From Anabaenopsis elenkinii CCIBt3563 (GTDB taxonomy: Bacteria > Cyanobacteriota > Cyanobacteriia > Cyanobacteriales > Nostocaceae): DNA of 64,000 nt. Where the stretch lies: the NCBI RefSeq assembly GCF_015245355.1, contig NZ_CP063311.1, forward strand, positions 3,801,179 to 3,865,178, in the 5' to 3' direction. Below, in pieces: positions 8,707 through 18,340 of this stretch (within the stretch, counting starts at the first letter, position 1; every line of letters begins with the position of its first letter). The notes beneath the pieces were generated by a model. That model saw only the letters and a list, made by a program, of their open reading frames with translations. It had not been told where the DNA came from and did no database searches. The position numbers and the translations under genes were made by a program.

Positions 8707-11700
8707 ATGAACCAGAAGTTTGCAACCATTGACGGTAATGAAGCTGTTGCGCGTGTTGCGTACAAATTAAACGAAGTCATCGCCATCTATCCTATCACCC
8801 CCTCCTCAGCCATGGGTGAATGGGCAGATACTTGGTCAGCTGCAAACCGTCCCAACCTGTGGAATACTATTCCCACGGTAGTACAGATGCAGAGTGAAGG
8901 TGGCGCTGCTGCTGCTGTACATGGTGCGTTACAAACGGGTTCTTTGAGTACGACTTTCACCGCTTCCCAGGGGTTGCTGTTGATGATACCTAACCTCTAC
9001 AAAATCGCAGGTGAATTAACTAGTACTGTGGTTCATGTCGCGGCTCGTTCTTTGGCTACCCACGCTTTATCCATTTTCGGTGATCATAGTGATGTCATGG
9101 CATCCCGTGCAACAGGTTTCGCCCTGTTGTGTTCCGCTTCTGTACAGGAAAGCCATGATTTTGCTTGCATCGCCCAAGCTGCTACCTTAGAAAGCCGTGT
9201 ATCATTTATGCACTTCTTTGATGGTTTCCGCACCTCACATGAAGTGCAGAAAGTCAACCTATTATCGGATGCACAATTGCGATCGCTGATTAAAGACAAT
9301 CTAATTTTAGCCCATCGCGCCCGCGCCCTCACCCCAGACCGTCCGTTATTGCGGGGTACTGCCCAGAATCCCGATATTTACTTTCAGTCTCGGGAAGCTG
9401 CTAACCCTTATTATAACACAACTCCCGCCATTGTCCAACGCATCATGGATGAATTTGGGGAAATTACCGGCAGATATTACCAAATCTATGAATACCACGG
9501 CGCAGAAGATGCACAACGGGTAATTATTCTCATGGGTTCGGGTTGTGAAACTGTCCATGAAACTGTAGATTATCTCAACGCCTCGGGGGAAAAAGTGGGA
9601 GTGCTGAAAGTGCGACTCTATCGCCCCTTTGATGTGGAAAGATTTATGGCTGTCTTACCTAAGAGTGTAGAGGCGATCGCCGTCCTTGACCGCACCAAAG
9701 AACCGGGGAGCGCGGGGGAACCCTTATATTTAGATGTAGTCACCGCCATTCATGAAACTGGGGGAAACAAACTCAAAGTGATCGGTGGTCGTTATGGTCT
9801 GTCCTCCAAGGAATTCACCCCAGCTATGGTCAAAGGAGTTTTTGATCATCTGGCGCAAGCACAACCGCAAAATCACTTTACTATTGGTATTAATGATGAT
9901 GTCAATCATACATCTTTGACCTTTGACCCCAACTTCTCCACGGAAGCAGATAACGTTGTTAGGGCGATGTTTTATGGTTTAGGTGCTGATGGTACAGTAG
10001 GTGCTAACAAAAACTCTATTAAAATTATTGGGGAAGAAACCGACAACTACGCCCAAGGTTACTTTGTCTACGACTCCAAAAAGTCTGGGTCAATGACGGT
10101 TTCTCACCTGCGCTTTGGTCCGGTACCAATTCGCTCCACTTACCTCATAGACAAAGCTAACTTTATTGGTTGTCATCATTGGGGCTTTTTGGAACGGGTA
10201 GATGTGTTAAAAGCTGCGATTCCGGGAGCAACTTTACTGCTGAATAGTCCTTATAGTGCGGATGCAGTCTGGGAACATCTACCCCCCAAAATCCAGGAAG
10301 AAATTATCAGTAAACAACTGAAATTATACATTATTAACGCCAACCAAGTCGCCCGTGACAGTGGTATGGGTGGGAGAATTAACACTATTATGCAGGTGTG
10401 CTTTTTTGCCTTAGCAGGTGTGTTACCCCAAGAGGAAGCAATTAGTAAAATTAAAACAGCTATTGAAAAGACCTACGGTAAGAAAGGGTCGGAAGTTGTC
10501 CAGAAGAACTTACAAGCAGTAGATAACACCCTGACTAACTTACATAAAGTTGATATACCCCCAACAGTGCAAAAGTCAAAGGTCAAAACCCAAAAGCTGG
10601 AATTACTAGACAGTGCGCCGGAATTTGTCCGGGATGTCCTGGGTGAAATCATGGCTTGGCGTGGTGATGAATTACCTGTAAGTGCATTACCTGCTGATGG
10701 AACCTTTCCTACTGGTACGGCTAAATGGGAAAAACGTAACGTTGCTGAAGATATACCTGTATGGGAACCTGATATCTGCGTACAATGTGGTAAGTGCGTG
10801 ATGGTTTGTCCCCACAGTGCTATTAGGGCTAAGGTTTATCTACCGGATGAGTTAATTAATGCACCGGGTAGCTTTAAATCTGTGGATGCTAAGGATAAGA
10901 GTTTTAGTCAGCAGCAATTTACGATTCAAGTCGCCCCAGAAGATTGTACAGGATGCGCTATCTGTGTACATATTTGCCCGGCTAAAAGTAAGGTTGAACC
11001 GTCCCAGAAAGCCATTAATATGGCGCAGCAGCTACCCTTACGGGAACAGGAACGGCAAAACTGGGATTTCTTTTTGAGTTTACCCCACCCTGACCGCAGA
11101 CAGTTAAAGGTGAACCAAATTCGCCAACAACAACTACAAGAACCACTGTTTGAGTTTTCCGGTGCTTGTGCGGGTTGTGGTGAAACACCTTATTTAAAGT
11201 TATTAACACAATTGTTTGGCGATCGCGCGGTGATTGCGAATGCGACGGGTTGTTCTTCTATTTATGGGGGAAACCTCCCTACTACTCCTTGGACAACCAA
11301 CGACCAGGGACGTGGACCCGCATGGTCTAATAGTTTATTTGAAGATAACGCCGAGTTTGGTTTTGGCTTCCGTCTGTCTTTGGATAAACAGGCGGAATTT
11401 GCAGCGGAGTTATTGCAAGGTTTGGGAAGTCAACTAGAAGAAAAACTTGTTAGCTCTCTGTTGACAGCTACACAAACATCAGAGGCGGAAATCTGGGAAC
11501 AACGGGAAAGGGTAGAGTTACTCAAACAACAGTTAGATCAAATTACCACTTCTGACCCTCGTCTCATCTCCCAAGTTCACAGTCTCAAGTCCCTAGCTGA
11601 CTATTTAGTCAAAAAGAGTGTTTGGATTGTGGGCGGTGACGGTTGGGCTTATGATATTGATTTTGGCGGTATTGACCATCTGTTAGCCAGTGGGCGAAAT

Positions 11701-12255
11701 GTGAATATTTTGGTCATGGATACAGAAGTTTATTCTAACACTGGGGGGCAATCATCCAAAGCCACACCCAAGGCGGCGGTGGCGAAGTTTGCTGCTAGTG
11801 GTAAACCCGCACCTAAAAAAGATTTAGGTTTGATGGCTATGACCTATGGTAATGTTTATGTGGCTAGTGTGGCTTTGGGTGCCAAAGATGAACATACCCT
11901 CAAGGCTTTTCTGGAAGCAGAGGCTTTTGATGGTCCTTCATTGATTATTGCTTACAGCCATTGCATCGCCCACGGCATTAATATGACTACAGGGATGAGT
12001 CATCAGAAATCTCTGGTAGAATCAGGTAGATGGTTGCTGTATCGCCATAACCCAGAGTGGCAACTTCAAGGTAAAAATCCTCTGCAATTGGATATGCGAT
12101 CGCCTACCCAATCGGTAGAAGCATCCATGTATCAAGAAAATCGCTTCAAGATGTTAACCAAGAGTCATCCGGAAATTGCTAAACAGTTGTTAGACCAAGC
12201 CCAAGGGGAAGTTAACGCCCGTTGGCAAATGTATCAATATTTGGCTAATCGGTAA
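8707..12255 (+). CDS. nifJ: Pyruvate:ferredoxin (flavodoxin) oxidoreductase
   Basis: 1182 residues, the full single-chain length. The order is: pyrimidine-type domain I from residue 1; 'YGLGADGTVGANKNSIKII' gamma domain (about 425); two 4Fe-4S motifs, CVQCGKCVMVCP (about 691) and CTGCAICVHICP (about 747); the third-cluster motif CAGCGETPY (about 821); and the thiamine diphosphate site GGDGWAYDIDFGG (about 975). It oxidises pyruvate to acetyl-CoA and reduces ferredoxin or flavodoxin. In diazotrophic cyanobacteria it can feed nitrogenase, but it also occurs in non-fixers. It has an agaaagaga-type ribosome site before ATG and is monocistronic. Confidence 0.97.
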   Translation: MNQKFATIDGNEAVARVAYKLNEVIAIYPITPSSAMGEWADTWSAANRPNLWNTIPTVVQMQSEGGAAAAVHGALQTGSLSTTFTASQGLLLMIPNLYKIAGELTSTVVHVAARSLATHALSIFGDHSDVMASRATGFALLCSASVQESHDFACIAQAATLESRVSFMHFFDGFRTSHEVQKVNLLSDAQLRSLIKDNLILAHRARALTPDRPLLRGTAQNPDIYFQSREAANPYYNTTPAIVQRIMDEFGEITGRYYQIYEYHGAEDAQRVIILMGSGCETVHETVDYLNASGEKVGVLKVRLYRPFDVERFMAVLPKSVEAIAVLDRTKEPGSAGEPLYLDVVTAIHETGGNKLKVIGGRYGLSSKEFTPAMVKGVFDHLAQAQPQNHFTIGINDDVNHTSLTFDPNFSTEADNVVRAMFYGLGADGTVGANKNSIKIIGEETDNYAQGYFVYDSKKSGSMTVSHLRFGPVPIRSTYLIDKANFIGCHHWGFLERVDVLKAAIPGATLLLNSPYSADAVWEHLPPKIQEEIISKQLKLYIINANQVARDSGMGGRINTIMQVCFFALAGVLPQEEAISKIKTAIEKTYGKKGSEVVQKNLQAVDNTLTNLHKVDIPPTVQKSKVKTQKLELLDSAPEFVRDVLGEIMAWRGDELPVSALPADGTFPTGTAKWEKRNVAEDIPVWEPDICVQCGKCVMVCPHSAIRAKVYLPDELINAPGSFKSVDAKDKSFSQQQFTIQVAPEDCTGCAICVHICPAKSKVEPSQKAINMAQQLPLREQERQNWDFFLSLPHPDRRQLKVNQIRQQQLQEPLFEFSGACAGCGETPYLKLLTQLFGDRAVIANATGCSSIYGGNLPTTPWTTNDQGRGPAWSNSLFEDNAEFGFGFRLSLDKQAEFAAELLQGLGSQLEEKLVSSLLTATQTSEAEIWEQRERVELLKQQLDQITTSDPRLISQVHSLKSLADYLVKKSVWIVGGDGWAYDIDFGGIDHLLASGRNVNILVMDTEVYSNTGGQSSKATPKAAVAKFAASGKPAPKKDLGLMAMTYGNVYVASVALGAKDEHTLKAFLEAEAFDGPSLIIAYSHCIAHGINMTTGMSHQKSLVESGRWLLYRHNPEWQLQGKNPLQLDMRSPTQSVEASMYQENRFKMLTKSHPEIAKQLLDQAQGEVNARWQMYQYLANR

Positions 12256-12320
12256 TATTGCCTGGGTGATGACAATTGATACCCCAACCCCGCCCCTGCT
12301 CCCTGTATGAATAATCAAAC

Positions 12321-12403
12321 TTTTCTGGGGTGGGTATTTTTCCCGCAATATGCTGTATTAATTATAAAACTATTGTGGGGTGGGCATCCTGCCCGCCCTA
12401 GTG
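12321..12403. repeat. Two copies of a 'ggggtgggcatcctgcccgcc' type hairpin repeat
   Basis: Two adjacent units, about 12325-12345 (ggggtgggtatttttcccgc) and 12376-12400 (ggggtgggcatcctgcccgcc), each able to form a short stem. The same unit occurs at 33202-33226 (inverted) and 34563-34592. It is an interspersed intergenic palindrome family. The stretch lies after nifJ and may also help end transcription. The rest of the gap (12256-12680) shows no gene. Confidence 0.7.
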
Positions 12404-12680
12404 TACCTCACCTAGATGAAATCCGCTGTAAGTCATGATATCACCTACTGTTTAATCTTTGGTCATTATATTCTAAATGCCCAAACCATTAACAGGTCAT
12501 CTTGTCCGCCCATGATCATGTTAACTACCAGTTAAACACCTGACTGTTTGAATAGGTTGGTCTTTGGGTAGAGTAGAGGTTATACCTTGAGTGTTATGAA
12601 TTATTCATCAGCAGTTCTTACAGTTATGTAGTTAGGTAGCGATATCTTTACCGCCTAATTTGTAAGTGAGGTAAAAAATT

Positions 12681-12872
12681 ATGACATTAGCAGTCATCGC
12701 ACCAGAATTGATGGTTGAATTGACCACAGAGGAGCAACAGCTGCTCTGTGGAGGAAGACGACGCTGTCCTCGGCGTGTCATCGTCCCCCGTTGTGGTTCC
12801 TACTTCCGTGAAAGAGGCGGACGTGGCGGCTTTGCCGATGGATTTGAGGATGACTTTGGTGATAGATTTTAA
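12681..12872 (+). CDS. Double-glycine-leader peptide precursor (bacteriocin-like)
   Basis: 63 residues, with ribosome site gtgaggt 10 nt before ATG. Residues 1-25 look like an export leader: 'MVELTTEEQQLLCGG' matches the double-glycine pattern (Leu/Glu spacing, GG at 24-25) cut by C39 peptidase ABC transporters, and is like leaders of cyanobacterial CTB-family bacteriocins. The predicted 38-residue core has nine Arg by residue 48, two Cys (29, 38), a Gly/Arg stretch and an acidic, Phe-rich tail. No transporter or modification enzyme lies nearby, so export would rely on a distant system. It could instead be an ordinary small basic protein. Confidence 0.65.
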   Translation: MTLAVIAPELMVELTTEEQQLLCGGRRRCPRRVIVPRCGSYFRERGGRGGFADGFEDDFGDRF

Positions 12873-13026
12873 CTTAGCCAACCCTACACACTCCCTGAGG
12901 TAATCAGGGGTAGCAGATAATCTGATGTGGAGATGTGGTATTTCTATATCTCTACATCAAAAATGTCCGGATTGACCAAAAAACAAATGAATAATAGTTT
13001 ATCTCAAATCTCCATCTCTAAAACTT

Positions 13027-13350
13027 ATGGACATCCCCCAGCGCGTATCAGTTCGCTACAAAGATACGTCTTTTAACAGTAATGAAATTCGGTTGAAAAT
13101 CTTCCGCCTTGGTTTGAAAATGTGGGACGAACAAACTAAACCACGACAAACTGAGCTTTATAGTTTTATCTTATCTTGTTTGAAACAGGTTGATCGCCAA
13201 GACCGTTATATGTTTTCTTTGCTGTTTGTGGAGTTAGCTGATATCATCCGCGACTCTCGGTTAGAAAGAAGTATGAAGGAGATGTTAATTAAAACTGCTT
13301 TTAGTGAGTTTGCTTACGCTATGGCAGATTTTGAAGATGGGGGTAAATAA
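13027..13350 (+). CDS. Hypothetical protein, 107 residues
   Basis: Not recognised. Soluble and predicted largely helical (RLKIFRLGLKMWDEQ, ELYSFILSCLKQVDRQDRYMFSLLF, RSMKEMLIKTAFSEFAYAM). It has an ATG start, GC and codon use like its neighbours, and stops one base before the convergent rhodanese gene's stop. The coding look (no rare codon runs, full-length open frame) supports a real gene. It may be a small helical regulator or adaptor, but nothing proves it. Confidence 0.65.
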   Translation: MDIPQRVSVRYKDTSFNSNEIRLKIFRLGLKMWDEQTKPRQTELYSFILSCLKQVDRQDRYMFSLLFVELADIIRDSRLERSMKEMLIKTAFSEFAYAMADFEDGGK

Positions 13351-14172
13351 CTAATCATAACTAATCCAATCGCTCCAACTACCAGCATAAAGTTTTCCGG
13401 TGTGAATATTAGCTAGTTCTAAGGAAAGTAAATTTACACAGGCAGTGACACCAGAACCACAATAAACTATAATTTCTGAAGATGTTGCTAGTTTATCCCA
13501 TCTTTGGCGTTGCTGTGAGGGTGAAAGTAAATAGCCGGATGAGTCGGTAATTTCCAACCAAGGATAGTTAACTGCACTGGGAATGTGACCAGCAATTTTA
13601 TCTATTGACTCCCGTTCCCCCCTGTAGCGATCGCCTTCTCTGGAATCTACTAAGGTGACTGTGGGTAGGTCTTTGCGAGTTTTGACGGCTTCATAATTTA
13701 CTAATAGTTCCGGATTTACCCTTGGTTCAAACTGTCCTGGTCTGGGTTGGGGTATGATATCTGTGACAGGATAACCAGCTTGTTGCCATGCTGTAAACCC
13801 TCCATCTAATACGACTACTTGCTGATGTCCTAGGTAGCGTAATAACCACCACAGACGGGATGCAAAGGCGAAGCGGGAATCATCATAGGCTACAACCAGG
13901 GTTTTTTGAGAATTTACCCCGATCGCTGCTAATTTCTGGGCGAAATCATGGACATTTGGTAAAGGATGTCTACCGCCATGTTGACCGACAGGACTAGAAA
14001 GGTCTAAATTTAAATCTAGGTAATAGGAACCCTCGATGTGAGTGGCTTGGTATTGTTGTTTTCCCAGTTGTGGATGAGCCAAAGAAAAGCGACAATCAAC
14101 AATAACGATATCTGGATCGTTAAGATGTGCAAATAACCAAGCAGGGGAAACAGCAATTTGGGTGTTATTCAT
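13351..14172 (-). CDS. Sulfurtransferase (thiosulfate/3-mercaptopyruvate type, two rhodanese domains)
   Basis: 273 residues from ATG 14172. The longer frame to 14235 adds 21 residues without rhodanese character. The N-terminal inactive rhodanese domain (about 5-130) holds 'IVDCRFSL' and 'HIEGSYYLDLN'. The C-terminal domain carries the active-site loop CGSGVTA with Cys238. It moves sulfane sulfur from thiosulfate or 3-mercaptopyruvate to acceptors such as cyanide or thiols. The loop type CGSGVTA is usual for the mercaptopyruvate group. The start codon overlaps that of the divergent methyltransferase gene. Confidence 0.9.
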   Translation of the reverse strand: MNNTQIAVSPAWLFAHLNDPDIVIVDCRFSLAHPQLGKQQYQATHIEGSYYLDLNLDLSSPVGQHGGRHPLPNVHDFAQKLAAIGVNSQKTLVVAYDDSRFAFASRLWWLLRYLGHQQVVVLDGGFTAWQQAGYPVTDIIPQPRPGQFEPRVNPELLVNYEAVKTRKDLPTVTLVDSREGDRYRGERESIDKIAGHIPSAVNYPWLEITDSSGYLLSPSQQRQRWDKLATSSEIIVYCGSGVTACVNLLSLELANIHTGKLYAGSWSDWISYD

Positions 14173-15067
14173 GACAAGTGCAACGCCAGATTTAGAAGAA
14201 TTTAAACCACAAGTAACAGCAGATGGTTCATTCACCTTTGTCTCTCATGAGTTTGGTGAATTGTTTCATAGCCATTTTGGAGCTAAACAGGAAAGTTTTT
14301 TAAAGTTTGTAGTTCCTACTGGATTAGAAACCTCTGCTGTTAAACCAAGTTTGCGAATTTTAGATATTTGCTATGGTCTAGGATACAACACAGCCGCCGC
14401 TTTGCAGACAATTTGGGCGGTGAATCCCCATTGTAATGTAGAGTTAATTGGCTTAGAAGTGAATCCATCTGTACCACAAGCGGCGATCGCCCATGGGTTA
14501 TTTGATAATTGGCACTATGAGTATACGGCGATTTTAACTCAATTGGCTGTTGAGCAACAAGTGAAAACAAGTCGGTTTCAGGGGAAACTGCTGATTGGGG
14601 ATGGGCGAAATTTAATTACCCAGGTACATCAATCAGGGTTTCTCGCTGATGCAATTTTTTTAGATCCCTTTTCTCCTCCCCGGTGTCCTCAGTTATGGAC
14701 TGTGGAGTTTATGCAAAAGGTAGCTGGGTGTTTACATCCCCAAGGTTTGCTAGCAACTTATTCTTGTGCTGCTGCGGTGCGCACGGCGCTGTTAGCTGCG
14801 GGGTTAGAAATCGGTTCTACTCCTCCTGTGGGCAGGCGATCGCCTGGTACAATTGCCGCATATCCTGGGGATAGGTCTGTGAATAATTTCCCTCCCCTTT
14901 GTGAATCGGAAAAAGAGCATTTACAAACCCGTGCTGCTGTTCCTTACCGCGACCCACAATTAATAGATGCTGCTGATGTTATCCTCAGACGACGGGAGCA
15001 AGAACAAGAAGTTTCTCTCCTAGAACCTACTTCTAGTTGGCGCAAACGCTGGTTTTCAGGAAAATAG
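14171..15067 (+). CDS. MnmC-like SAM-dependent methyltransferase (DUF752 family)
   Basis: 298 residues from ATG 14171 (in-frame GTG at 14162 is possible). The N-terminus 'TADGSFTFVSHEFGELFHS' and the SAM motif 'LDICYGLGYNTAAAL' match the methyltransferase half of MnmC, which finishes the mnm5(s2)U34 modification of tRNA. The FAD-dependent half found in E. coli MnmC is absent, as is usual in cyanobacteria. 'IFLDPFSPPRCPQLW' is the catalytic-loop region. The tRNA target is inferred from the family. Confidence 0.85.
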   Translation: MTSATPDLEEFKPQVTADGSFTFVSHEFGELFHSHFGAKQESFLKFVVPTGLETSAVKPSLRILDICYGLGYNTAAALQTIWAVNPHCNVELIGLEVNPSVPQAAIAHGLFDNWHYEYTAILTQLAVEQQVKTSRFQGKLLIGDGRNLITQVHQSGFLADAIFLDPFSPPRCPQLWTVEFMQKVAGCLHPQGLLATYSCAAAVRTALLAAGLEIGSTPPVGRRSPGTIAAYPGDRSVNNFPPLCESEKEHLQTRAAVPYRDPQLIDAADVILRRREQEQEVSLLEPTSSWRKRWFSGK

Positions 15068-15139
15068 TCTGACATCAGCTATATGACATCACATTGATAA
15101 GCTGGTATGATTTGAGGCCAAATCTATGATAACTAAATT

Positions 15140-16492
15140 ATGGTAGTTGTAGCAATTCTGGCGGCGGGACGGGGTACAAGGATGAAATCACACTTACCCA
15201 AGGTTTTACACCATTTGGGGGGGCGATCGCTAGTACAAAGAGTTCTTGAGAGTGTAGAACCGCTTTTACCCTCGCGACGGATGGTGATTGTAGGGTATCA
15301 GGGTGAAGCGGTGAAAACCGCCATAAAATCCCCAATTTTAGAGTTTGTGGAACAAACCGAGCAGCTGGGGACAGGTCACGCTATCCAGCAACTACTACCC
15401 CATTTACAGGGTTATACTGGGGATTTGCTGGTTTTAAACGGGGATGTCCCTTTATTACGCACTCAAACTCTCAAACAGTTATTACAAACTCACCAAGAAC
15501 ATCATAACGCCGCTACTATCCTGACTTCCCATATCCCTGAACCCCAAGGCTATGGGCGGGTTTTTTGTAATAGTGAGAATATAGTGCAGCAAATTGTGGA
15601 ACATAAGGACTGTACTGCTGCTCAAAGACAAAATCGCCGCATTAATGCGGGGGTTTATTGTTTTAATTGGCCGGAATTAGAGAAGGTTCTACCCCACCTA
15701 CAAGCAAATAATGCTCAGAAGGAATATTATCTCACTGATGCTGTGACTCAAGTGGGTCAGGTTATGGCTGTGGATGTGGAAGATTACCAAGAAATTTTAG
15801 GCATTAATGACCGCCTACAATTAGCCACAGCATACGAAATTTTACAGGGGCGAGTCAAGGAAAAATGGATGACTGCTGGTGTTACCCTGATTGACCCCCA
15901 CAGCATCACTATTGATGATACGGTAGAGTTACAGGCAGATGTGATTATTGAACCTCAAACCCACCTGCGAGGTCATACTTTTATTAATACCGGGAGTCGC
16001 ATTGGACCTGGGTGTCTAATTGAAAATAGCCACTTGGGTGAAAATGTCAGGGTGCAGTATTCGGTAATTACTGATAGTGTGGTGCAGACTGGTAGTAAGA
16101 TTGGTCCCTATGCTCATTTACGGGGTCATGCAGAGGTAGGTAGTCATTGCCGGGTCGGTAATTTTGTAGAATTGAAAAATACTCAGTTAGGCGATCGCAC
16201 TAATGCGGCACATTTATCATACTTAGGCGATACAACCACCGGTCAACAAGTCAATATTGGCGCTGGGACAATTACCGCTAACTACGACGGTGTGAACAAA
16301 CATCATACCACCATAGGCGATCGCACTAAAACCGGTTCTAATAGTGTTTTAGTAGCACCAGTGACTTTAGGTGATGATGTTTACGTAGCCGCGGGTTCCA
16401 CTGTCACAGAAGATGTTCCTGATAATTCTTTGGTAATTGCTCGTAGTCGTCAGGTAGTCAAACCAGATTGGCAGATAAAAAAGGATGGCTAA
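15140..16492 (+). CDS. glmU: Bifunctional GlcNAc-1-P uridyltransferase / glucosamine-1-P acetyltransferase
   Basis: 450 residues, the family length. The N-terminal nucleotidyltransferase has '[18 protein letters not shown]' (residues 7-24) and 'LNGDVPLL'. The C-terminal half is a left-handed beta-helix of hexapeptide repeats, with the acetyltransferase signatures '[10 protein letters not shown]' and '[13 protein letters not shown]'. It makes UDP-GlcNAc for peptidoglycan and lipopolysaccharide. The start ATG is the only one fitting the family. Confidence 0.98.
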   Translation: MVVVAILAAGRGTRMKSHLPKVLHHLGGRSLVQRVLESVEPLLPSRRMVIVGYQGEAVKTAIKSPILEFVEQTEQLGTGHAIQQLLPHLQGYTGDLLVLNGDVPLLRTQTLKQLLQTHQEHHNAATILTSHIPEPQGYGRVFCNSENIVQQIVEHKDCTAAQRQNRRINAGVYCFNWPELEKVLPHLQANNAQKEYYLTDAVTQVGQVMAVDVEDYQEILGINDRLQLATAYEILQGRVKEKWMTAGVTLIDPHSITIDDTVELQADVIIEPQTHLRGHTFINTGSRIGPGCLIENSHLGENVRVQYSVITDSVVQTGSKIGPYAHLRGHAEVGSHCRVGNFVELKNTQLGDRTNAAHLSYLGDTTTGQQVNIGAGTITANYDGVNKHHTTIGDRTKTGSNSVLVAPVTLGDDVYVAAGSTVTEDVPDNSLVIARSRQVVKPDWQIKKDG

Positions 16493-16535
16493 ATTTAGTT
16501 AGATTAATATTTTAGCCCAAATTTCCGTCTTTAAC

Positions 16536-16958
16536 ATGGAAGAACTACTAGAACTCAGGCGACTTCTAGAACAAGGCAAAATTGAGCAAGCTTTACTGCT
16601 GGTGGATGAGTTAGAAGAAATGAGCCTCAGCGACAAAATCAATAAAATTGATAGTTATGGGGTTATTCTTCTCATCCACTTAATTAAACAGCAAGCAGAA
16701 AAACGTTTAACTCGCTCTTGGGAGATTTCCATGGCCAATGCTGTGCGGGAAATCAACAAAATCAATCAGCGGCGCAAATCAGGGGGTAATTATCTCAACT
16801 ATGCACAACTGCGCGATATTCTCCAACAAGGGTATGAAATAGCACTCAAGAAAGCATCCGTAGAGGCATTTGAAGGGCGTTATGAAGCTGAAGAATTAGC
16901 CACTATGGTTGAAGAATCAGAAATATTAACGCAGGCTTTACAACTCATTCATGGTTGA
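16536..16958 (+). CDS. DUF29 family protein
   Basis: 140 residues, all helical in appearance. The 'LSDKINKIDSYGVILLIHLIKQQAEKR' stretch followed by 'SWEISMANAVREINKIN' is the usual DUF29 pattern, a family abundant in cyanobacteria with no settled function. It begins 44 nt after glmU and could be read from the same transcript. Members are often scattered next to mobile or toxin-type genes, but no partner is visible here. Confidence 0.85.
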   Translation: MEELLELRRLLEQGKIEQALLLVDELEEMSLSDKINKIDSYGVILLIHLIKQQAEKRLTRSWEISMANAVREINKINQRRKSGGNYLNYAQLRDILQQGYEIALKKASVEAFEGRYEAEELATMVEESEILTQALQLIHG

Positions 16959-17021
16959 AATCTCACCCCACCCTAACCCTCCCCTGACAAGGGGAGGGAA
17001 CTAGATAACCTTCCGGTGGAT

Positions 17022-17969
17022 TTAACAATAACCGACTAACTGGCCATCATTCCATTCTAAAGTATCACCAATCGCCTCACCATTATGATAGGCAGCAAGT
17101 AAGACTTGACTGGTTTTACCCCATGAGATTACCCCAGTCGCATCCAGTGCGATCGCCCCTAAATCCCGATGATTTTGACTCGCTTCCGTAAAAGAGCGCT
17201 GCATTGCATCCTTGAGCAACATACCATCATTTACCCGCACCACAATCTTAGCGGCTAAACACTCATCAATAATATCCTCTCCAATACCGGTACAGCTAAC
17301 CCCAGCATAACTAGAAGCATAATTACCAGCCGGCATAGCAGAATCACTGACTCTACCAATGCGCTCAAAGCCTTTACCGCCAGTTGAAGTACCCGCAGCC
17401 ACACAGCCATAGGTATCTAAAACTACCACGCCAATAGTCCCCCGTCCTGCATTACTACTTGGGGCTAATTCCGGTTCTGCCACCACACCAGCCATAGTGC
17501 TTTTAAAATTATCCTGGCGTTCTTGTATCCATTCTTGTAATCTTAAATCAGTTAAAGCATTATAACTGGGAATTTGTAATTCCCGTGCTAGTTCCGCCGC
17601 TCCATAGTCCGACAGTACCCTGTCTGGAGAACTTTGTAAAAATTGTGCCAACTCAATGGGATTTTTTACCCGTGAAACATTAATTACACCACTAAATCGC
17701 CCCGATGCACCATTCATCAAAGAAGCACTCATCCGAATTTGACCATCCGATTGCAGTACCGAACCAGTACCAGCATTAAAGCGGGGGTTATCTTCTAACA
17801 TTTTGCAACCTTGCAACACCGCCTCAGATGCAGTTGCGCCTGACAGTAGTAGAGAATAAACCCCCTCGACTATGGTATGTAGTGAATGGCGTACGGACTC
17901 TAAACCTCCTTTACCTTGGAGAGAACTACCAGCTCCCCCATGAATAATTACTTTTGGTTGCACCCTCAT
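17022..17969 (-). CDS. iaaA: Isoaspartyl peptidase / L-asparaginase (Ntn-hydrolase)
   Basis: 315 residues. It begins 'VIIHGGAGS' like plant-type asparaginases and keeps the autocleavage site 'GRGTIG', where Thr178 becomes the N-terminal nucleophile of the beta subunit. The downstream 'STGGKGFERIGRVSDSAMPAGNYAS' substrate loop is intact. It hydrolyses isoaspartyl dipeptides and asparagine. In heterocystous cyanobacteria the family releases Arg and Asp from the beta-Asp-Arg dipeptide of cyanophycin. That use here is an inference. Confidence 0.95.
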   Translation of the reverse strand: MRVQPKVIIHGGAGSSLQGKGGLESVRHSLHTIVEGVYSLLLSGATASEAVLQGCKMLEDNPRFNAGTGSVLQSDGQIRMSASLMNGASGRFSGVINVSRVKNPIELAQFLQSSPDRVLSDYGAAELARELQIPSYNALTDLRLQEWIQERQDNFKSTMAGVVAEPELAPSSNAGRGTIGVVVLDTYGCVAAGTSTGGKGFERIGRVSDSAMPAGNYASSYAGVSCTGIGEDIIDECLAAKIVVRVNDGMLLKDAMQRSFTEASQNHRDLGAIALDATGVISWGKTSQVLLAAYHNGEAIGDTLEWNDGQLVGYC

Positions 17970-18108
17970 GATTTATCACCCTTGCGCTATGTGCGTCTTA
18001 CTTGGAATTGGTCTTATATCAAGTTAGATTAATTAATTATGATTCGCCAGCAGATCAACCATGTACGGGGTCTTTTCCCCTCATGGGGTGCGCTTCTCCC
18101 GATTGCTT

Positions 18109-18264
18109 TTAATTTTGAACTTGAGAACGACGACGACGACAACGTTCTGAGCAGTATTTCACCTCATCCCAACAATCTTGCCATTTTTTGCGCCAGGTGA
18201 AGGGACGTTGACATACAGGACAGATTTTTTCAGGTAGGTTAGATTTAGATACTTTACGCCCCAT
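18109..18264 (-). CDS. DUF2256 small zinc-ribbon-like protein
   Basis: A 51-residue gene starting ATG at 18264. It reads MGRKVSKSNLPEK then 'ICPVCQRPFTWRKKWQDCWD' then 'YCSERCRRRRSQ', with Cys15, Cys18, Cys38 and Cys42 as a likely zinc site and a very basic tail. This is the DUF2256 pattern, small proteins often found beside photolyase/cryptochrome genes. No such gene is adjacent here. Function unknown. Confidence 0.85.
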   Translation of the reverse strand: MGRKVSKSNLPEKICPVCQRPFTWRKKWQDCWDEVKYCSERCRRRRSQVQN

Positions 18265-18300
18265 ATGTGTGAGGTAACTGGTTTTTGAGTTTTAGGGAAG

Positions 18301-18340
18301 AGGGAACAGGGAACAGGGAACAGGGAACAGGGAACAGGGA
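18301..18340. repeat. Tandem heptamer repeat (agggaac)n
   Basis: Five exact copies of agggaac plus five bases of a sixth, flanked by related 'gggaag' units. The same heptamer appears in shorter runs near 80-130 and 32054-32068. This is a cyanobacterial short tandem repeat. It lies upstream of the DUF2256 start. No coding role is likely. Confidence 0.9.

Noticed and set aside
18301-18340. Possible CRISPR-like repeat
   Set aside because: It is a direct heptamer tandem without spacers, and no cas gene is near.
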